From Paenibacillus sp. FSL K6-1096 (GTDB lineage Bacteria > Bacillota > Bacilli > Paenibacillales > Paenibacillaceae): a stretch of 64,000 nt of DNA. A model generated the notes under the pieces. It was not told where the DNA came from. It worked only from the letters and a program-made list of their open reading frames with translations, and made no database searches. The stretch spans positions 620,001 through 684,000 of the forward strand of contig NZ_CP150274.1 of NCBI RefSeq assembly GCF_037977055.1, in the 5' to 3' direction. This document shows positions 33,060 through 42,387 of the stretch, piece after piece. Position 1 is the stretch's first letter. Every line of letters starts with the position of its first letter. Position numbers and translations under genes: made by a program.

Positions 33060-33656
33060 CTATGCGGAATGGAAGCGCTCGATCAGCATCGGCTGCAGCT
33101 GGTTGCCCTGCAGGGCGGCATAACAAGCCTCGGGAATCAGGTCCATCTGCGCCACTAAGGAGTTCGGCTTACCGACCGGATTATCCTGCCCGAAGGGAAC
33201 AAAATAAATATGCTTCGCCACCAGCAGCTTCGCGATATTGGCTGCATTCAGCCCAAGCCCGTCATTGGTCGAAATAGCCAGCACAATCGGACGTCCGTTG
33301 CGCATCTGCGATTTGGCGGCCATCAGCACCGGACTGTCCGTCATGGCGTTCGCCAGCTTGCTGGTGGTATTCCCCGTGCAGGGAGCGATCGTCAGCACAT
33401 CCAGCAGCTTGGAAGGCCCCAGCGGCTCCGCTTCCACAATCGTAGAAATGATATCATTCCCGGTTATATCTTTCAACTGTTTTAACCAATTTTCCGAGGT
33501 TCCAAAGCGGGTATCCGTATTCAGTACCGATGATGACACAATCGGCACCACCTTTGCGCCGCCATCCATGAACCGCTGGATCTGCGGCATCACCTCCGCA
33601 AAGGTGCAGTGAGAGCCGGTGATGGCATAGCCTACCGTTTTACCGTGCCAATCCAT
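33060..33656 (-). CDS. dpaB: Dipicolinate synthase subunit B (SpoVFB)
   Basis: This 198-residue flavoprotein-like subunit starts WHGKTVGYAITGSHCTFAEV, and LTIAPCTGNTTSKLANAMTD and PIVLAISTNDGLG follow. With DpaA it converts the DapA product to dipicolinic acid in the mother cell for spore core dehydration and heat resistance. Its ATG directly abuts the dpaA stop codon (TGAATG), so translation is coupled. Length and order are those of B. subtilis spoVFA-spoVFB. Confidence 0.97.
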   Translation of the reverse strand: MDWHGKTVGYAITGSHCTFAEVMPQIQRFMDGGAKVVPIVSSSVLNTDTRFGTSENWLKQLKDITGNDIISTIVEAEPLGPSKLLDVLTIAPCTGNTTSKLANAMTDSPVLMAAKSQMRNGRPIVLAISTNDGLGLNAANIAKLLVAKHIYFVPFGQDNPVGKPNSLVAQMDLIPEACYAALQGNQLQPMLIERFHSA

Positions 33657-34553
33657 TCATTCATCCCCCCTGATTAAAGTCTCGTCCAAGATCGACTGTA
33701 CCAGTGCACCTGCCATAATTAATCCGGCACTCTTGGGGGCAACAACTCCGGGCAGACCCGGAGCCAGCATCGCCTTGATTCCGCGCTTCTCGGCATAGCG
33801 GAAGTCGCAGCCGCCCGGGGCGGAGGCCAAATCGATGATTACACAGTGCTTCTGAAGCCGTGACAGAACCTGGGCATCAATAATCATGCCCGGTACGGTG
33901 TTGAAGATCAGATCCGCTTCAGGTGCATGAAGCAGCAGATCTGCGGTCATGAACGGCTTCCAGCCCATCTCCTCTGCCCTGGCATAATGCTCCTGCTTCC
34001 TTACGCCCACCTTCACCTTCGCCCCGATTCCCTGCAGGGTCCTGGCCATGGTGAAGCCGGTTCTGCCCATCCCCAGCACCATGGAGGTGGAGCCGTGGAT
34101 GGTGAAATCGGTATTCTGAATCGCCATGACGAGCGCGCCTTCCGCTGTAGGAATAGAGTTATAGATGGCGACATCGTCTCTGTTCAGCAGCTCCACCAGC
34201 TTGAGAGAATGCCCGGCACACAGTCCGCGCAGATAGCTTTTGGCCATACCTGTATACACAACCGCACCGGGCGGCAGCGCAGCGATATGTTCTTCCCGCA
34301 GCTGCAGCCGTTCCGAGGAGAACAGCGCATTAATATAACCTTCATCATCGCAGCCGACCGTCGGCAGCACCAGCACATCCGCTCTGCCCAGCAGCTCTGT
34401 TGACAGCTGTTCCAGGTGTACCCCCGGGCATGGGGTTTCCCACTGATCGAACCCGGCAGCGCTTACCGACCCATCCATTTCCACACATTTCCGTATCACT
34501 TCAATTTGTCTCGCGTCCCCGCCCAGGAACACGATCCTGATGCCAGTAAGCAT
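33657..34553 (-). CDS. dpaA: Dipicolinate synthase subunit A (SpoVFA)
   Basis: This 298-residue NAD(P)-binding dehydrogenase-like subunit starts LTGIRIVFLGGDARQIEVIR. Its Rossmann segment is STSMVLGMGRTGFTMARTLQ, and DLASAPGGCDFRYAEKRG lies near the C-terminus. It oxidises the dihydrodipicolinate-type intermediate to dipicolinate together with DpaB. The ATG at 34553 follows aaaggagcgtcatccct and is preferred to an in-frame ATG nine codons upstream. A candidate SigK promoter (34595-34622) fits mother-cell expression late in sporulation. Confidence 0.96.
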   Translation of the reverse strand: MLTGIRIVFLGGDARQIEVIRKCVEMDGSVSAAGFDQWETPCPGVHLEQLSTELLGRADVLVLPTVGCDDEGYINALFSSERLQLREEHIAALPPGAVVYTGMAKSYLRGLCAGHSLKLVELLNRDDVAIYNSIPTAEGALVMAIQNTDFTIHGSTSMVLGMGRTGFTMARTLQGIGAKVKVGVRKQEHYARAEEMGWKPFMTADLLLHAPEADLIFNTVPGMIIDAQVLSRLQKHCVIIDLASAPGGCDFRYAEKRGIKAMLAPGLPGVVAPKSAGLIMAGALVQSILDETLIRGDE

Positions 34554-34594
34554 AGGGATGACGCTCCTTTCCACAACCACATTCGACTATAAAG

Positions 34595-34622
34595 CATCTT
34601 ATGCCGGAAGCGCCCGATGGGT
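34595..34622 (-). promoter_or_regulatory. Candidate SigK promoter of dpaAB
   Basis: On the minus strand AC (34621-34622), 17 bases and CATAAGATG (34595-34603) fit the SigK pattern AC-N17-CATANNNTA except for the last base. It lies about 45 bases upstream of the dpaA start. B. subtilis spoVF is known to be SigK-dependent. Confidence 0.5.
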
Positions 34623-34687
34623 GAAGAGCACAGCGAATTCTAATTCCCCGCTCAGTGCAGCTTTAGTTCAGGCGGAATATAAAAAAA

Positions 34688-34724
34688 GCCTGCGGCTGCA
34701 CCCGAGAGGGCAACATCCGCAAGC
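34688..34724 (-). terminator. Terminator of dut
   Basis: On the minus strand GCttGCGG...CCGCaGGC, extended by an inner TTGCCC/GGGTGCA pairing, is followed by TTTTTTTAT, 30 bases beyond the dut stop codon. Confidence 0.78.
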
Positions 34725-34754
34725 TTATTTGTACCGCTTCTATGATAAGGACAC

Positions 34755-35201
34755 TTATTTGCCGGTATGGCCGAAGCCGCCCGCGCCGCGCTCGGTTGCG
34801 GACAGCGTGTCCACTTCCACCAGCGACACCGCTGGAACTGCCTGGAACACCATCTGGGCAATCCGCTCGTTGCGGGCGATCGCAAACGGCTCCTGTCCCA
34901 GATTAATCAGCAGCACCTTAATTTCCCCCCGGTAATCGGCATCGATCGTACCCGGTGTGTTCAGGCAGGTAATTCCATGCTTCAGAGCCAGACCGCTGCG
35001 CGGGCGGATCTGCGCCTCCAGCCCGTCCGGCATCGCCAGGGCTATGCCGGTAGGAATCAGCTTCCGCTCGCCGGGAGCAAGCACCACAGCTTCTCCTACA
35101 GCGGCATACAGATCATACCCGGAGGCCTGCTCTGACATTTTGCAGGGCAGCTGAACATCCTCGTTCCCCGGAAGCTTGTTAATTTGAACGTAGTACGACA
35201 A
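34755..35201 (-). CDS. dut: dUTP diphosphatase
   Basis: This 148-residue trimeric dUTPase hydrolyses dUTP to dUMP and diphosphate. The five conserved motifs can be followed: [32 protein letters not shown] (uracil pocket), RIAQMVFQ, and the C-terminal P-loop-like [15 protein letters not shown] at 35201, six bases after taggagag, is the best placed start. The ATG two codons upstream touches the RBS directly. The gene overlaps the end of the M16 protease gene by about 20 bases and occupies the place where B. subtilis carries ymxH. Confidence 0.93.
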   Translation of the reverse strand: MSYYVQINKLPGNEDVQLPCKMSEQASGYDLYAAVGEAVVLAPGERKLIPTGIALAMPDGLEAQIRPRSGLALKHGITCLNTPGTIDADYRGEIKVLLINLGQEPFAIARNERIAQMVFQAVPAVSLVEVDTLSATERGAGGFGHTGK

Positions 35202-36444
35202 GATCATCTCTCCTAACATTGTCTATCGCTTTATCTGTAGAGCCGACCATGGCCAGCGACAACGGCTGGGCGAACATTTCATCCAGCAGCGCCCCCATGT
35301 CATCCATGGTCACAGCCCCTATTTTGGCTATCATCTCATCCAGTGTATCCAGCCTGCCGAGCATCAGCTCGTTTTTGCCCATCCGGTTCATCCGGCTGCT
35401 CGTGCTCTCCAGGCTCAGAATCAGGCTGCCCTTGAGCTGCTCCTTGCCTTTGCGCAGTTCATCCTCGCTCAGGCCGTTCACGGCAAGATCATGCAGCATC
35501 TCCTTGATCAGCTCCGTGACCTCCTTGGTCTGCTTCGGCGCTGTTCCGGCGTAGACAGTGAACAAGCCGCTGTCGGCCTGGGCGCTGTGGTAGGAGAACA
35601 CCGAGTAAGCCAGACCGCGCTTCTCGCGGATCTCCTGGAACAGCCGCGAGCTCATGCCGCCGCCGAACGCATTGTTCAGCAGAGCCATCGGATACTGCAG
35701 CTTGCCGCCGCTCTGGACGCCCGGCAGGGAGATGCAGATATGGTTCTGCTCTGTTTTCTTCTTGCGGAACACCAGCTCGCCCTGATACACCGGCTCAGTC
35801 AGCGCAGCGGCTGTTCCGTGATTCGTGAAGCCCCCGAAGTGCTGCTCCAGCAGCGGGATCAGCCCGTCGTCAATGTTGCCGGCCACGCTGATTACCGTAT
35901 TCTCAATGGTATACTGCTCTTTCATGTAGCCCCGCAGGTCATCCGGCGTCATCTCCAGCAGGCGGTCCTTCAGCCCCAGGATCGTATACGCCAGCGGATG
36001 ATTGCCGTAAGCGGCCTCACACATCAGTTCATGAACGAGATCATCCGGCGTGTCCTCGCACATGGCGATTTCCTCCAGAATGACATTTTTCTCTTTGGCC
36101 AGCTCCTCCGTGTCCATCCGCGACCGGAAGAACATCTCCGCCAGCACATCCACGGCAATCGGCAGATGCTCATCCAGCACCTTGGCATAGAAGCATGTAT
36201 ATTCCTTGGAGGTAAAGGCATTGACATTGCCGCCGATCGCATCGAACTGCTCGGCAATCTCCTTCGCACTGTACCGGTCCGTTCCCTTGAAGAGCATGTG
36301 CTCGATGAAATGCGAAATCCCGTTGTTGAGCGGGTTCTCATGGCGGGAGCCTGTCTTGACCCAGATCCCGAAGGAGACGGATCTTCCGGTCGGAATCCGC
36401 TCGGTCACTACCCGCAAGCCGTTCGATAATGTTATTTTATCCAA
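35179..36444 (-). CDS. mlpA: M16 family zinc metallopeptidase (MlpA/YmxG)
   Basis: This 421-residue pitrilysin-family protease has an intact HFIEH zinc motif at residues 45-49 ([20 protein letters not shown]). The family R/Y pair region lies in [20 protein letters not shown] near 300. Length and gene place (between ylxY and dpaA) match B. subtilis YmxG/MlpA, reported to affect extracellular protease production. The product should be cytosolic. Its end overlaps dut. It is a third M16 member in the window, separate from the YmfF/YmfH pair. Confidence 0.93.
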   Translation of the reverse strand: MDKITLSNGLRVVTERIPTGRSVSFGIWVKTGSRHENPLNNGISHFIEHMLFKGTDRYSAKEIAEQFDAIGGNVNAFTSKEYTCFYAKVLDEHLPIAVDVLAEMFFRSRMDTEELAKEKNVILEEIAMCEDTPDDLVHELMCEAAYGNHPLAYTILGLKDRLLEMTPDDLRGYMKEQYTIENTVISVAGNIDDGLIPLLEQHFGGFTNHGTAAALTEPVYQGELVFRKKKTEQNHICISLPGVQSGGKLQYPMALLNNAFGGGMSSRLFQEIREKRGLAYSVFSYHSAQADSGLFTVYAGTAPKQTKEVTELIKEMLHDLAVNGLSEDELRKGKEQLKGSLILSLESTSSRMNRMGKNELMLGRLDTLDEMIAKIGAVTMDDMGALLDEMFAQPLSLAMVGSTDKAIDNVRRDDLVVLRSN

Positions 36445-36528
36445 TAGTACAATCCTCCTGGCACAGCCCCTGGTTCTGTCTGTATTTGTTATTCGCGCCT
36501 TTTATCCTATCAGAAATAGGCCGTTCAC

Positions 36529-37512
36529 TCAACTTCCGTTAGGAACAATCCGGCCCGGAGAGAGTGTCTGGCTTACTGTGCCAAGCTGCAGTCCCTTGGC
36601 CCGGATGCCCCGGATCATCCCCCTCAGCGCTTTGGAGGAAGAGGACGTCGGGTGCATCAGCACCAGGGTTCCGGGCTCGGCCCGGCTGGTGATCTTGGCG
36701 ATGACCGAATCCGGAGACGGATTGCGCCAGTCCACCGTATCCAGCGTCCAGAGCACCGTCTTCAGGCCCAGCGAAGCGGCGATCTCCACCGTCTGCTGAT
36801 TGAAATCCCCCGAAGGCGGAGCAAACCAGGTGTTGGTCACGCCAAGGCTGTCCTTCAGCAGCTTCTGCGTCTTCTCGATCTCAGCGGTCGCACGCGCCCG
36901 GCTAAGCTTGCTCATATCAGGATGGCTGTACGCATGATTCTCCACCTCATGGCCGCGCTTCAGCATCTCTGCAGCCAGCTCCTTGTTCTTGCTGAGCCAG
37001 CTTCCGTCCAGAAAAAAGGTCACCTTCACCTTCTCCGCATCCAGAATATCGAGCATCGGGATAATATACTCGTTGCCCCAGGCCACGTTAATCATCAGCG
37101 AGACCATCGGCTTCGCCGGATTGCCCCGGTAGATCGGCTGCGCTCCCAGATCACTCAGTGATACCTTGGGCTTAATCTCCCGGTATACCAGCCTGAGATC
37201 CTCCGACGGCCCCCGCAGCACCGCATTGCGGTAAGTAGCCTCCACATCGACCTCAAGCCCGTTATATCCCGGTATAGCTTTCCATACGCGGTCAAGGACT
37301 GCATCGACCGGTGGTGCATTCAGCTCCTTGGCCTTGGCCATGATCTTCTCCCGTAATTCATTACTGCTCTGCTCCACAGCACGGCTCATCACGGCTGCAT
37401 CCGCCTGCGGCTTGAGCCCGGCAAACATCTCCTTCACCGGCCCGTCTGTGCTGCCAATCCCGATTACCACAGCGATACAGGCCAGTACAAGCGCTGCCTT
37501 GTCCGTCTTCAT
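36529..37512 (-). CDS. ylxY: YlxY-type polysaccharide deacetylase family protein
   Basis: This 327-residue secreted protein has an N-terminal signal or anchor (KAALVLACIAVVIGIGS). The NodB-type fold starts near residue 125. The usual TFDDGP metal/catalytic motif is replaced by VSLMINVAWGNEYI. The second histidine motif survives as RGHEVENHAYSHPDMSKL, and LWTLDTVDWRNPS and LVLMHPTSSS follow. The lost aspartates suggest altered or absent deacetylase activity, typical for YlxY. ATG 37512 follows ggggaggacatatgtc; the open frame extends 55 codons upstream without a start of quality. It sits between pnp and mlpA as in B. subtilis. Confidence 0.9.
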   Translation of the reverse strand: MKTDKAALVLACIAVVIGIGSTDGPVKEMFAGLKPQADAAVMSRAVEQSSNELREKIMAKAKELNAPPVDAVLDRVWKAIPGYNGLEVDVEATYRNAVLRGPSEDLRLVYREIKPKVSLSDLGAQPIYRGNPAKPMVSLMINVAWGNEYIIPMLDILDAEKVKVTFFLDGSWLSKNKELAAEMLKRGHEVENHAYSHPDMSKLSRARATAEIEKTQKLLKDSLGVTNTWFAPPSGDFNQQTVEIAASLGLKTVLWTLDTVDWRNPSPDSVIAKITSRAEPGTLVLMHPTSSSSKALRGMIRGIRAKGLQLGTVSQTLSPGRIVPNGS

Positions 37513-37637
37513 GACATATGTCCTCCCCGGCCGATAACGGTCTGATCCGTCCCCGCAGCAATGGTAACCGTGCAAGGACGCTTTGTCCCAGCCTATGTCA
37601 GAAGCGCTGCAATTATAACATATATCTCCAAAAAAAA

Positions 37638-37664
37638 GAGCCAGAACCATAAGGCTTCTGTCTC
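37638..37664 (-). terminator. Terminator of pnp
   Basis: On the minus strand GAGaCAGAAgCC-TTAT-GGtTCTGgCTC is followed by TTTTTTTTGG, about 57 bases past the pnp stop codon. Confidence 0.85.
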
Positions 37665-37720
37665 TCCTTGAGAACATTAAGTTACATCCGCTTGTAACGC
37701 AAATTGCGATTATGATGAGC

Positions 37721-39823
37721 TTAAGCCTTGGCTCCGCTCTCCGCAGTCAGCACAGCTTTGCGTGACAGGTTCACGCGGCCCTGCTGGTCGATCTCCGTTA
37801 CCTTCACAGTGATGATATCACCGATGGCTACGACGTCTTCCACTTTCGCCACACGTTCCGTCGACAGCTGGGAAATATGCACGAGCCCGTCTTTGCCGGG
37901 GATCAGTTCCACGAAGGCGCCGAACTTCTCGATCCGTCTAACCGTACCGGCATAAATCTCGCCGACCTGGATTTCCTTCACAATCCCTTCGATAATTCCA
38001 CGGGCCTTCTGGATCATCGCTTCATCAGAGGAGCCGATAAAGACGCGGCCATCCTGCTCGATGTCGATCTTTACGCCGGTTTCTTCAATGATTTTGTTGA
38101 TGATCTTGCCGCCGGCACCGATAACATCACGGATTTTGTCCGGGTTGATGTTGATGATAATAATCTTAGGCGCATACGGGGACAGGCTTGGTCTTGGCGC
38201 GGAGATCGCTTCATTCATTTTGCCCAGGATGAACATGCGGCCTTCTTTGGCCTGCTGCAGCGCATCCTGAAGAATTTTGCGGTCGATACCGTCGATCTTG
38301 ATGTCCATCTGAATCGCGGTTACGCCTTCTGCTGTACCAGCTACCTTGAAGTCCATATCACCGAGGTGATCTTCCATGCCTTGGATGTCAGTCAGGATGG
38401 ACACATGCTCTCCGTCCTTGATCAGACCCATCGCCACACCCGCAACCGGCGCTTTGATCGGCACCCCTGCGTCCATCATCGCCAGGATACTGGCACAGAT
38501 ACTCGCCTGGGAGGTCGAGCCGTTGGATTCAATCGCTTCCGATACGAGACGGATCGTGTACGGGAATTCAGTTTCACTAGGAATCACCTTGGACAACGCG
38601 CGTTCCCCGAGCGCACCATGGCCGATCTCGCGGCGTCCCGGAGCTCTCAGCGGACGGGCTTCCCCTACGCTGAACGGAGGGAAGTTGTAATGATGCATGA
38701 AGCGCTTGGTCTCCGCCGGATCAATACCGTCCAGAATCTGCACATCGCCGAGTGCCCCCAGTGTACATACGCTGAGAATCTGGGTTTGTCCGCGTGTGAA
38801 CAGACCGGAGCCGTGAGTGCGCGGCAGCAGAGCTGTGTCGCATTCAATCGGACGGATCTCATCCAGCTTACGGCCGTCAGGGCGTACCTTATCATGCGTG
38901 ATCAGGCGTCTGACTTCGTCCTTCACGATATCGTGCAGCACTTCTTTGACATCTTTCAGAAGCTCAGGTGTCTCTATGTATTTCTCTGCGAAATACTCCA
39001 CCGTCTCATTGTTGATCAGGTCGATCGCATCCTGGCGGGCATGCTTCTCGGCAATTCTGACCGCTTCGATCAGACGGCTTCCTGCATAGGCGCGCACATC
39101 GGTGTTAACGTCTGCGTTCACCGCATGCAGCTTCACTTCCATCTTCTCCTTGCCGGCTACGGCAACGAGCTGCTCAATGGTAGCCACAATCTTGCGGACC
39201 TCTTCATGTCCGAACATAATCGCTTCCAGCATTACATCTTCAGGCACTTCATTCGCTTCCGCTTCCACCATCATGATGGCGTCCTTGGTGCCGGCTACAA
39301 CGACATAGATATCGCTGATGGCCTGCTGGGCAACATCCGGGTTGATGATGAACTCGCCGTTAATCCGACCGACAGCTACGCCGCCGATTGGACCGCTGAA
39401 CGGTACATCGGAAATACTCAGCGCTGCGGAAGTACCGATCATAGCAGCAATATCCGGCGCACAGTCCTGATCCACGCTCATGACCAGATTGAGGACCTGA
39501 ACGTCATTGCGGAACCCTTCCGGGAACAATGGACGAATCGGACGGTCGGTCAGACGGCTGGACAGAATCGCTTTCTCGCTCGGACGTCCTTCACGCTTGA
39601 TGAAGCCGCCGGGAATTTTGCCTACCGCATATAATCTTTCCTCATAGTTCACCGTAAGCGGGAAAAAATCCAGGTCCTTCGGTTCACTCGACGCTGTAAC
39701 CGTACACAATACAGAAGTGTCGCCGTAACGCACCATAACTGCTGCGTTCGCTTGCTTGGCCAAACGGCCCGTCTCCAGCACCAGGCGTCTGCCGCCAAGC
39801 TGCATTTCCACACGTTGTTCCAT
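37721..39823 (-). CDS. pnp: Polyribonucleotide nucleotidyltransferase (PNPase)
   Basis: PNPase is the main 3'-5' phosphorolytic exoribonuclease in B. subtilis. The 700-residue protein has two RNase PH-like halves ([20 protein letters not shown] in the first, [20 protein letters not shown] in the second). A KH domain ([20 protein letters not shown]) and an S1 domain ([20 protein letters not shown]) follow. ATG 39823 follows aaggaggggtttt; an in-frame ATG 17 codons upstream has no RBS. The gene lies after rpsO and has a leader hairpin that resembles a transcription attenuator. Confidence 0.98.
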   Translation of the reverse strand: MEQRVEMQLGGRRLVLETGRLAKQANAAVMVRYGDTSVLCTVTASSEPKDLDFFPLTVNYEERLYAVGKIPGGFIKREGRPSEKAILSSRLTDRPIRPLFPEGFRNDVQVLNLVMSVDQDCAPDIAAMIGTSAALSISDVPFSGPIGGVAVGRINGEFIINPDVAQQAISDIYVVVAGTKDAIMMVEAEANEVPEDVMLEAIMFGHEEVRKIVATIEQLVAVAGKEKMEVKLHAVNADVNTDVRAYAGSRLIEAVRIAEKHARQDAIDLINNETVEYFAEKYIETPELLKDVKEVLHDIVKDEVRRLITHDKVRPDGRKLDEIRPIECDTALLPRTHGSGLFTRGQTQILSVCTLGALGDVQILDGIDPAETKRFMHHYNFPPFSVGEARPLRAPGRREIGHGALGERALSKVIPSETEFPYTIRLVSEAIESNGSTSQASICASILAMMDAGVPIKAPVAGVAMGLIKDGEHVSILTDIQGMEDHLGDMDFKVAGTAEGVTAIQMDIKIDGIDRKILQDALQQAKEGRMFILGKMNEAISAPRPSLSPYAPKIIIININPDKIRDVIGAGGKIINKIIEETGVKIDIEQDGRVFIGSSDEAMIQKARGIIEGIVKEIQVGEIYAGTVRRIEKFGAFVELIPGKDGLVHISQLSTERVAKVEDVVAIGDIITVKVTEIDQQGRVNLSRKAVLTAESGAKA

Positions 39824-39876
39824 AAAACCCCTCCTTAAATGGCATTCATTGTGCTCTGTATGTTCTACAAGCAAAA

Positions 39877-39910
39877 ACGGCTTGTCCTCATACGGAGGTG
39901 ATCTAGCCGT
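39877..39910 (-). promoter_or_regulatory. Hairpin in the pnp leader (attenuator candidate)
   Basis: On the minus strand ACGGCT, a 22-base loop and AGCCGT are followed by TTTTGC, about 53 bases before the pnp start. It could be a leader terminator or a processing and autoregulation stem. In several bacteria PNPase controls its own mRNA through a leader stem cut by an endonuclease. Confidence 0.5.
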
Positions 39911-39966
39911 TCTGTGCTAATCCTATCTGCTTGTCAATTGTAAAAGTTTACCCTAAATTTTCAAAA

Positions 39967-40027
39967 AGCAACCCGGCTGTCCCGCTGTCGCTCGTAAGAA
40001 GGACATACGGTATACAACCAGGCTGCT
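39967..40027 (-). terminator. Terminator of rpsO
   Basis: A ten-base stem with two G-U pairs (AGCAGCCTGG / CCGGGTTGCT), a long loop, then TTTTTGAAAATTT on the minus strand. It is 23 bases after the rpsO stop codon. Confidence 0.65.
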
Positions 40028-40049
40028 TTAGGGTTCATCTTATGGAAAA

Positions 40050-40319
40050 TTAACGACGCAATCCCAGTTTTTCGATCAGGGCGCTGTAACGTCTGATGTC
40101 TTTGTTCTTCAAATACGCCAGCAGTTTACGACGTTGTCCAACCATCTTCAGCAGTCCGCGGCGGGAATGATGATCCTTCTTGTGCGTACGCAGGTGGTCA
40201 GTCAAATTAACGATGTTCTCCGTAAGGATAGCAACTTGCACCTCTGGGGACCCGGTATCGGATTCATGAGTTTTGTGCTCGTCGATCAATTGGTGTTTAC
40301 GTTCTTGAGTCAATGCCAT
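40050..40319 (-). CDS. rpsO: 30S ribosomal protein S15
   Basis: This 89-residue protein is the standard length for S15. Landmarks are [54 protein letters not shown] and a C-terminal [14 protein letters not shown]15 binds 16S rRNA helices 20-22 early in 30S assembly. The ATG at 40319 follows ggaggtgaacagg; the frame is open 19 codons further upstream without an RBS. It lies between ribF and pnp, the common bacterial order. Confidence 0.99.
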   Translation of the reverse strand: MALTQERKHQLIDEHKTHESDTGSPEVQVAILTENIVNLTDHLRTHKKDHHSRRGLLKMVGQRRKLLAYLKNKDIRRYSALIEKLGLRR

Positions 40320-40470
40320 CCTGTTCACCTCCTTCATTATAATCGCCTGTAGCCTCGTCACCGTCGGTGAGAACAAGCAACCAAGCTAAGGTTCACATGC
40401 TGGTCAATCCAGCAACGTTAATCAGTATAGCACCTTCGCAGGCAAAAGTAAACGGCATGTCCGCGAAAGA

Positions 40471-41418
40471 TCAGGAATGTTCCCGGAGACGCTCTTTGGC
40501 GGTGACGGCATCGGCGCCGATCTGCGCAATCAGGGCATCAATCGACTCGAACTTGCGCTCCGAACGGATATAGGATACCAGTTCTACCTTCAGCTCATGC
40601 CCGTAAATATCTGCTGCAAAATCAAACAAATGCACCTCAAAGCTCGGGGTGGTCACTCCTTCATGGAACGTAGGCTTCACGCCGACATTCATCACACCGT
40701 GCAGAACTTCATCCTTGTACAGCACTCTTACGGCATACACGCCCTTGGCCGGAATGACATAGCGGTCGTCCAGCTGCAGGTTCGCCGTCGGGAAGCCGAT
40801 GGTCCGCCCCCGCTTCTCGCCATGACCGACAATTCCCCGCAGGTGATAACAACGTCCAAACCAGGCATTGGCCTTATCCAGCTCCCCGCTCTGCAGGCAT
40901 TTGCGGATGCCGGAGCTGCTGACCTTCTCTCCTGCAAGCAGGAACGGAGGCACTGTCTTCACATTCATTACACCGTGTCCCAGCTCGCGGAGCGTCTCGG
41001 CATCCCCCTCGCCCTTATACCCGAAGCGGAAGTCGAAGCCGACTACGGCAGTTACGATGTTCAGCGGCAGGAGCATGATGGAGACGAAGTCCGCCGGGCT
41101 GACCCGGGAGAGGTCTTCATTGAAATTAATGATATATAAAATCTCGACCCCCATGCCGGCAAGCAGCTCCTGCTTGTCCCGGGAAGGCGTCAAATATCCC
41201 TCATAGTCCCCTTTGCCCATGACATCCTTCGGATGGGGATAGAAGGTCATCACGGCGGCCGGAACGCCTGCCTCCCGGGCCAGTTCTACCGCAGATGTAA
41301 TCACGCTGGCATGTCCCAGATGCAGGCCGTCGAATTGGCCGAGGGCCACAACCTGAGGCTGTGCCGCCTGCGCTGCCGTCTCCGGCAGCATCGGATAGCT
41401 TAATGTTATGGTTCTCAC
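40471..41418 (-). CDS. ribF: Bifunctional riboflavin kinase/FAD synthetase
   Basis: This 315-residue enzyme has an N-terminal FMN adenylyltransferase domain (ALGQFDGLHLGHASVI, a nucleotidyltransferase HxGH motif; later GFDFRFGYKGEGDAETL and SSSGIRKCLQSGE). Its C-terminal riboflavin kinase domain carries RGIVGHGEKRGRTIGFPTAN. It makes FMN and then FAD. GTG at 41418, eight bases after taggtga, gives a length near the B. subtilis RibC protein (316). It lies between truB and rpsO, conserved with B. subtilis. Confidence 0.96.
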   Translation of the reverse strand: MRTITLSYPMLPETAAQAAQPQVVALGQFDGLHLGHASVITSAVELAREAGVPAAVMTFYPHPKDVMGKGDYEGYLTPSRDKQELLAGMGVEILYIINFNEDLSRVSPADFVSIMLLPLNIVTAVVGFDFRFGYKGEGDAETLRELGHGVMNVKTVPPFLLAGEKVSSSGIRKCLQSGELDKANAWFGRCYHLRGIVGHGEKRGRTIGFPTANLQLDDRYVIPAKGVYAVRVLYKDEVLHGVMNVGVKPTFHEGVTTPSFEVHLFDFAADIYGHELKVELVSYIRSERKFESIDALIAQIGADAVTAKERLREHS

Positions 41419-41472
41419 GCTGCTCTTCACCTACATTCACAAATAAATTAGAGTCTGCTGTCTAAGTCCTGT

Positions 41473-42387
41473 CTAGGCCTGGGCGAACACTTTGACCGGT
41501 GCAACCGCGCCGGAGGCTTCCAGCGCATAGATTCCAAGGAATTCTCCGCGCTGGTCATACAGCCGGAAATCACCGCTGTCCTTCACTTCGGGCGTAACCG
41601 AGCGGGCGGAAAGACGCTGGCCCTGGAGTGCCGCCTTCCGCTTCTCTTCAGCCACCGTATGCCGGGGCATATGGGAAATCGCTTCATCGGCAGCAATCAG
41701 ATGCTCCTCCAGCGTATCTTCCTTCTTGTACTCGGCGATTTGCTCCAGGGTCAGGCAATGACTGGCCGGGATGCCGGCTGACATGGTCCGCACCAGCTCC
41801 ACCATCACACCCGGAACCCCAAGCTTGCGCCCGATATCCACACAGAGGGTGCGGATGTAAGTCCCTTTGGAGCATAATACCCGGAAGGTTATATCGGGGT
41901 ACTTGCCGTTCCAGACCATGCGCTGCATTTCAATCTCATAAATCTCCACTTCACGGCTCTTGCGCTCTACGGTCTTGCCTTCTCTTGCCAGCTCGTACAG
42001 TCGCTTGCCGTCCACCTTAACCGCTGAGTACATTGGAGGCACCTGCGAGATCACACCCTTGAAGGAGTCCAGCACCGCCAGTACCTCGGCCTCGGAGACC
42101 TGAACCTCGTCCACAGATTCGGTAATGGTTCCGGTCAGATCCTCAGTATCGCTGGCCAGTCCCAGCCTGAGTGTCGCTACATATTCCTTGGGCAGCTCCT
42201 GAATATACTCAACGACCCGTGTAGCCCGTCCCAGGCAGAGCGGCAGCACGCCGGTAACCTGCGGGTCGAGCGTTCCGGTGTGACCGATCCGCTTCATGCC
42301 CAGTATGCGCCGTGCTTTGGCCACCACATCATGTGAAGTGAACCCGGCCGGCTTATAGACGGCCAGCACTCCTGTCAGCTCACTCAT
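41473..42387 (-). CDS. truB: tRNA pseudouridine-55 synthase
   Basis: TruB isomerises U55 in the T-loop of tRNAs. The 304-residue sequence shows VYKPAGFTSHDVVAKAR and the catalytic Asp 41 in GHTGTLDPQVTGVLPL. CSKGTYIRTLCVDIGRKLG lies near residue 180, and a C-terminal PUA-like end follows. The ATG overlaps the nrnA stop codon by four bases, so translation is coupled. Confidence 0.97.
   Translation of the reverse strand: MSELTGVLAVYKPAGFTSHDVVAKARRILGMKRIGHTGTLDPQVTGVLPLCLGRATRVVEYIQELPKEYVATLRLGLASDTEDLTGTITESVDEVQVSEAEVLAVLDSFKGVISQVPPMYSAVKVDGKRLYELAREGKTVERKSREVEIYEIEMQRMVWNGKYPDITFRVLCSKGTYIRTLCVDIGRKLGVPGVMVELVRTMSAGIPASHCLTLEQIAEYKKEDTLEEHLIAADEAISHMPRHTVAEEKRKAALQGQRLSARSVTPEVKDSGDFRLYDQRGEFLGIYALEASGAVAPVKVFAQA

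Noticed and set aside
37877..39634. 585-codon plus-strand frame opposite pnp
   Set aside because: His/Arg/Gln-rich shadow of pnp without homology or RBS.
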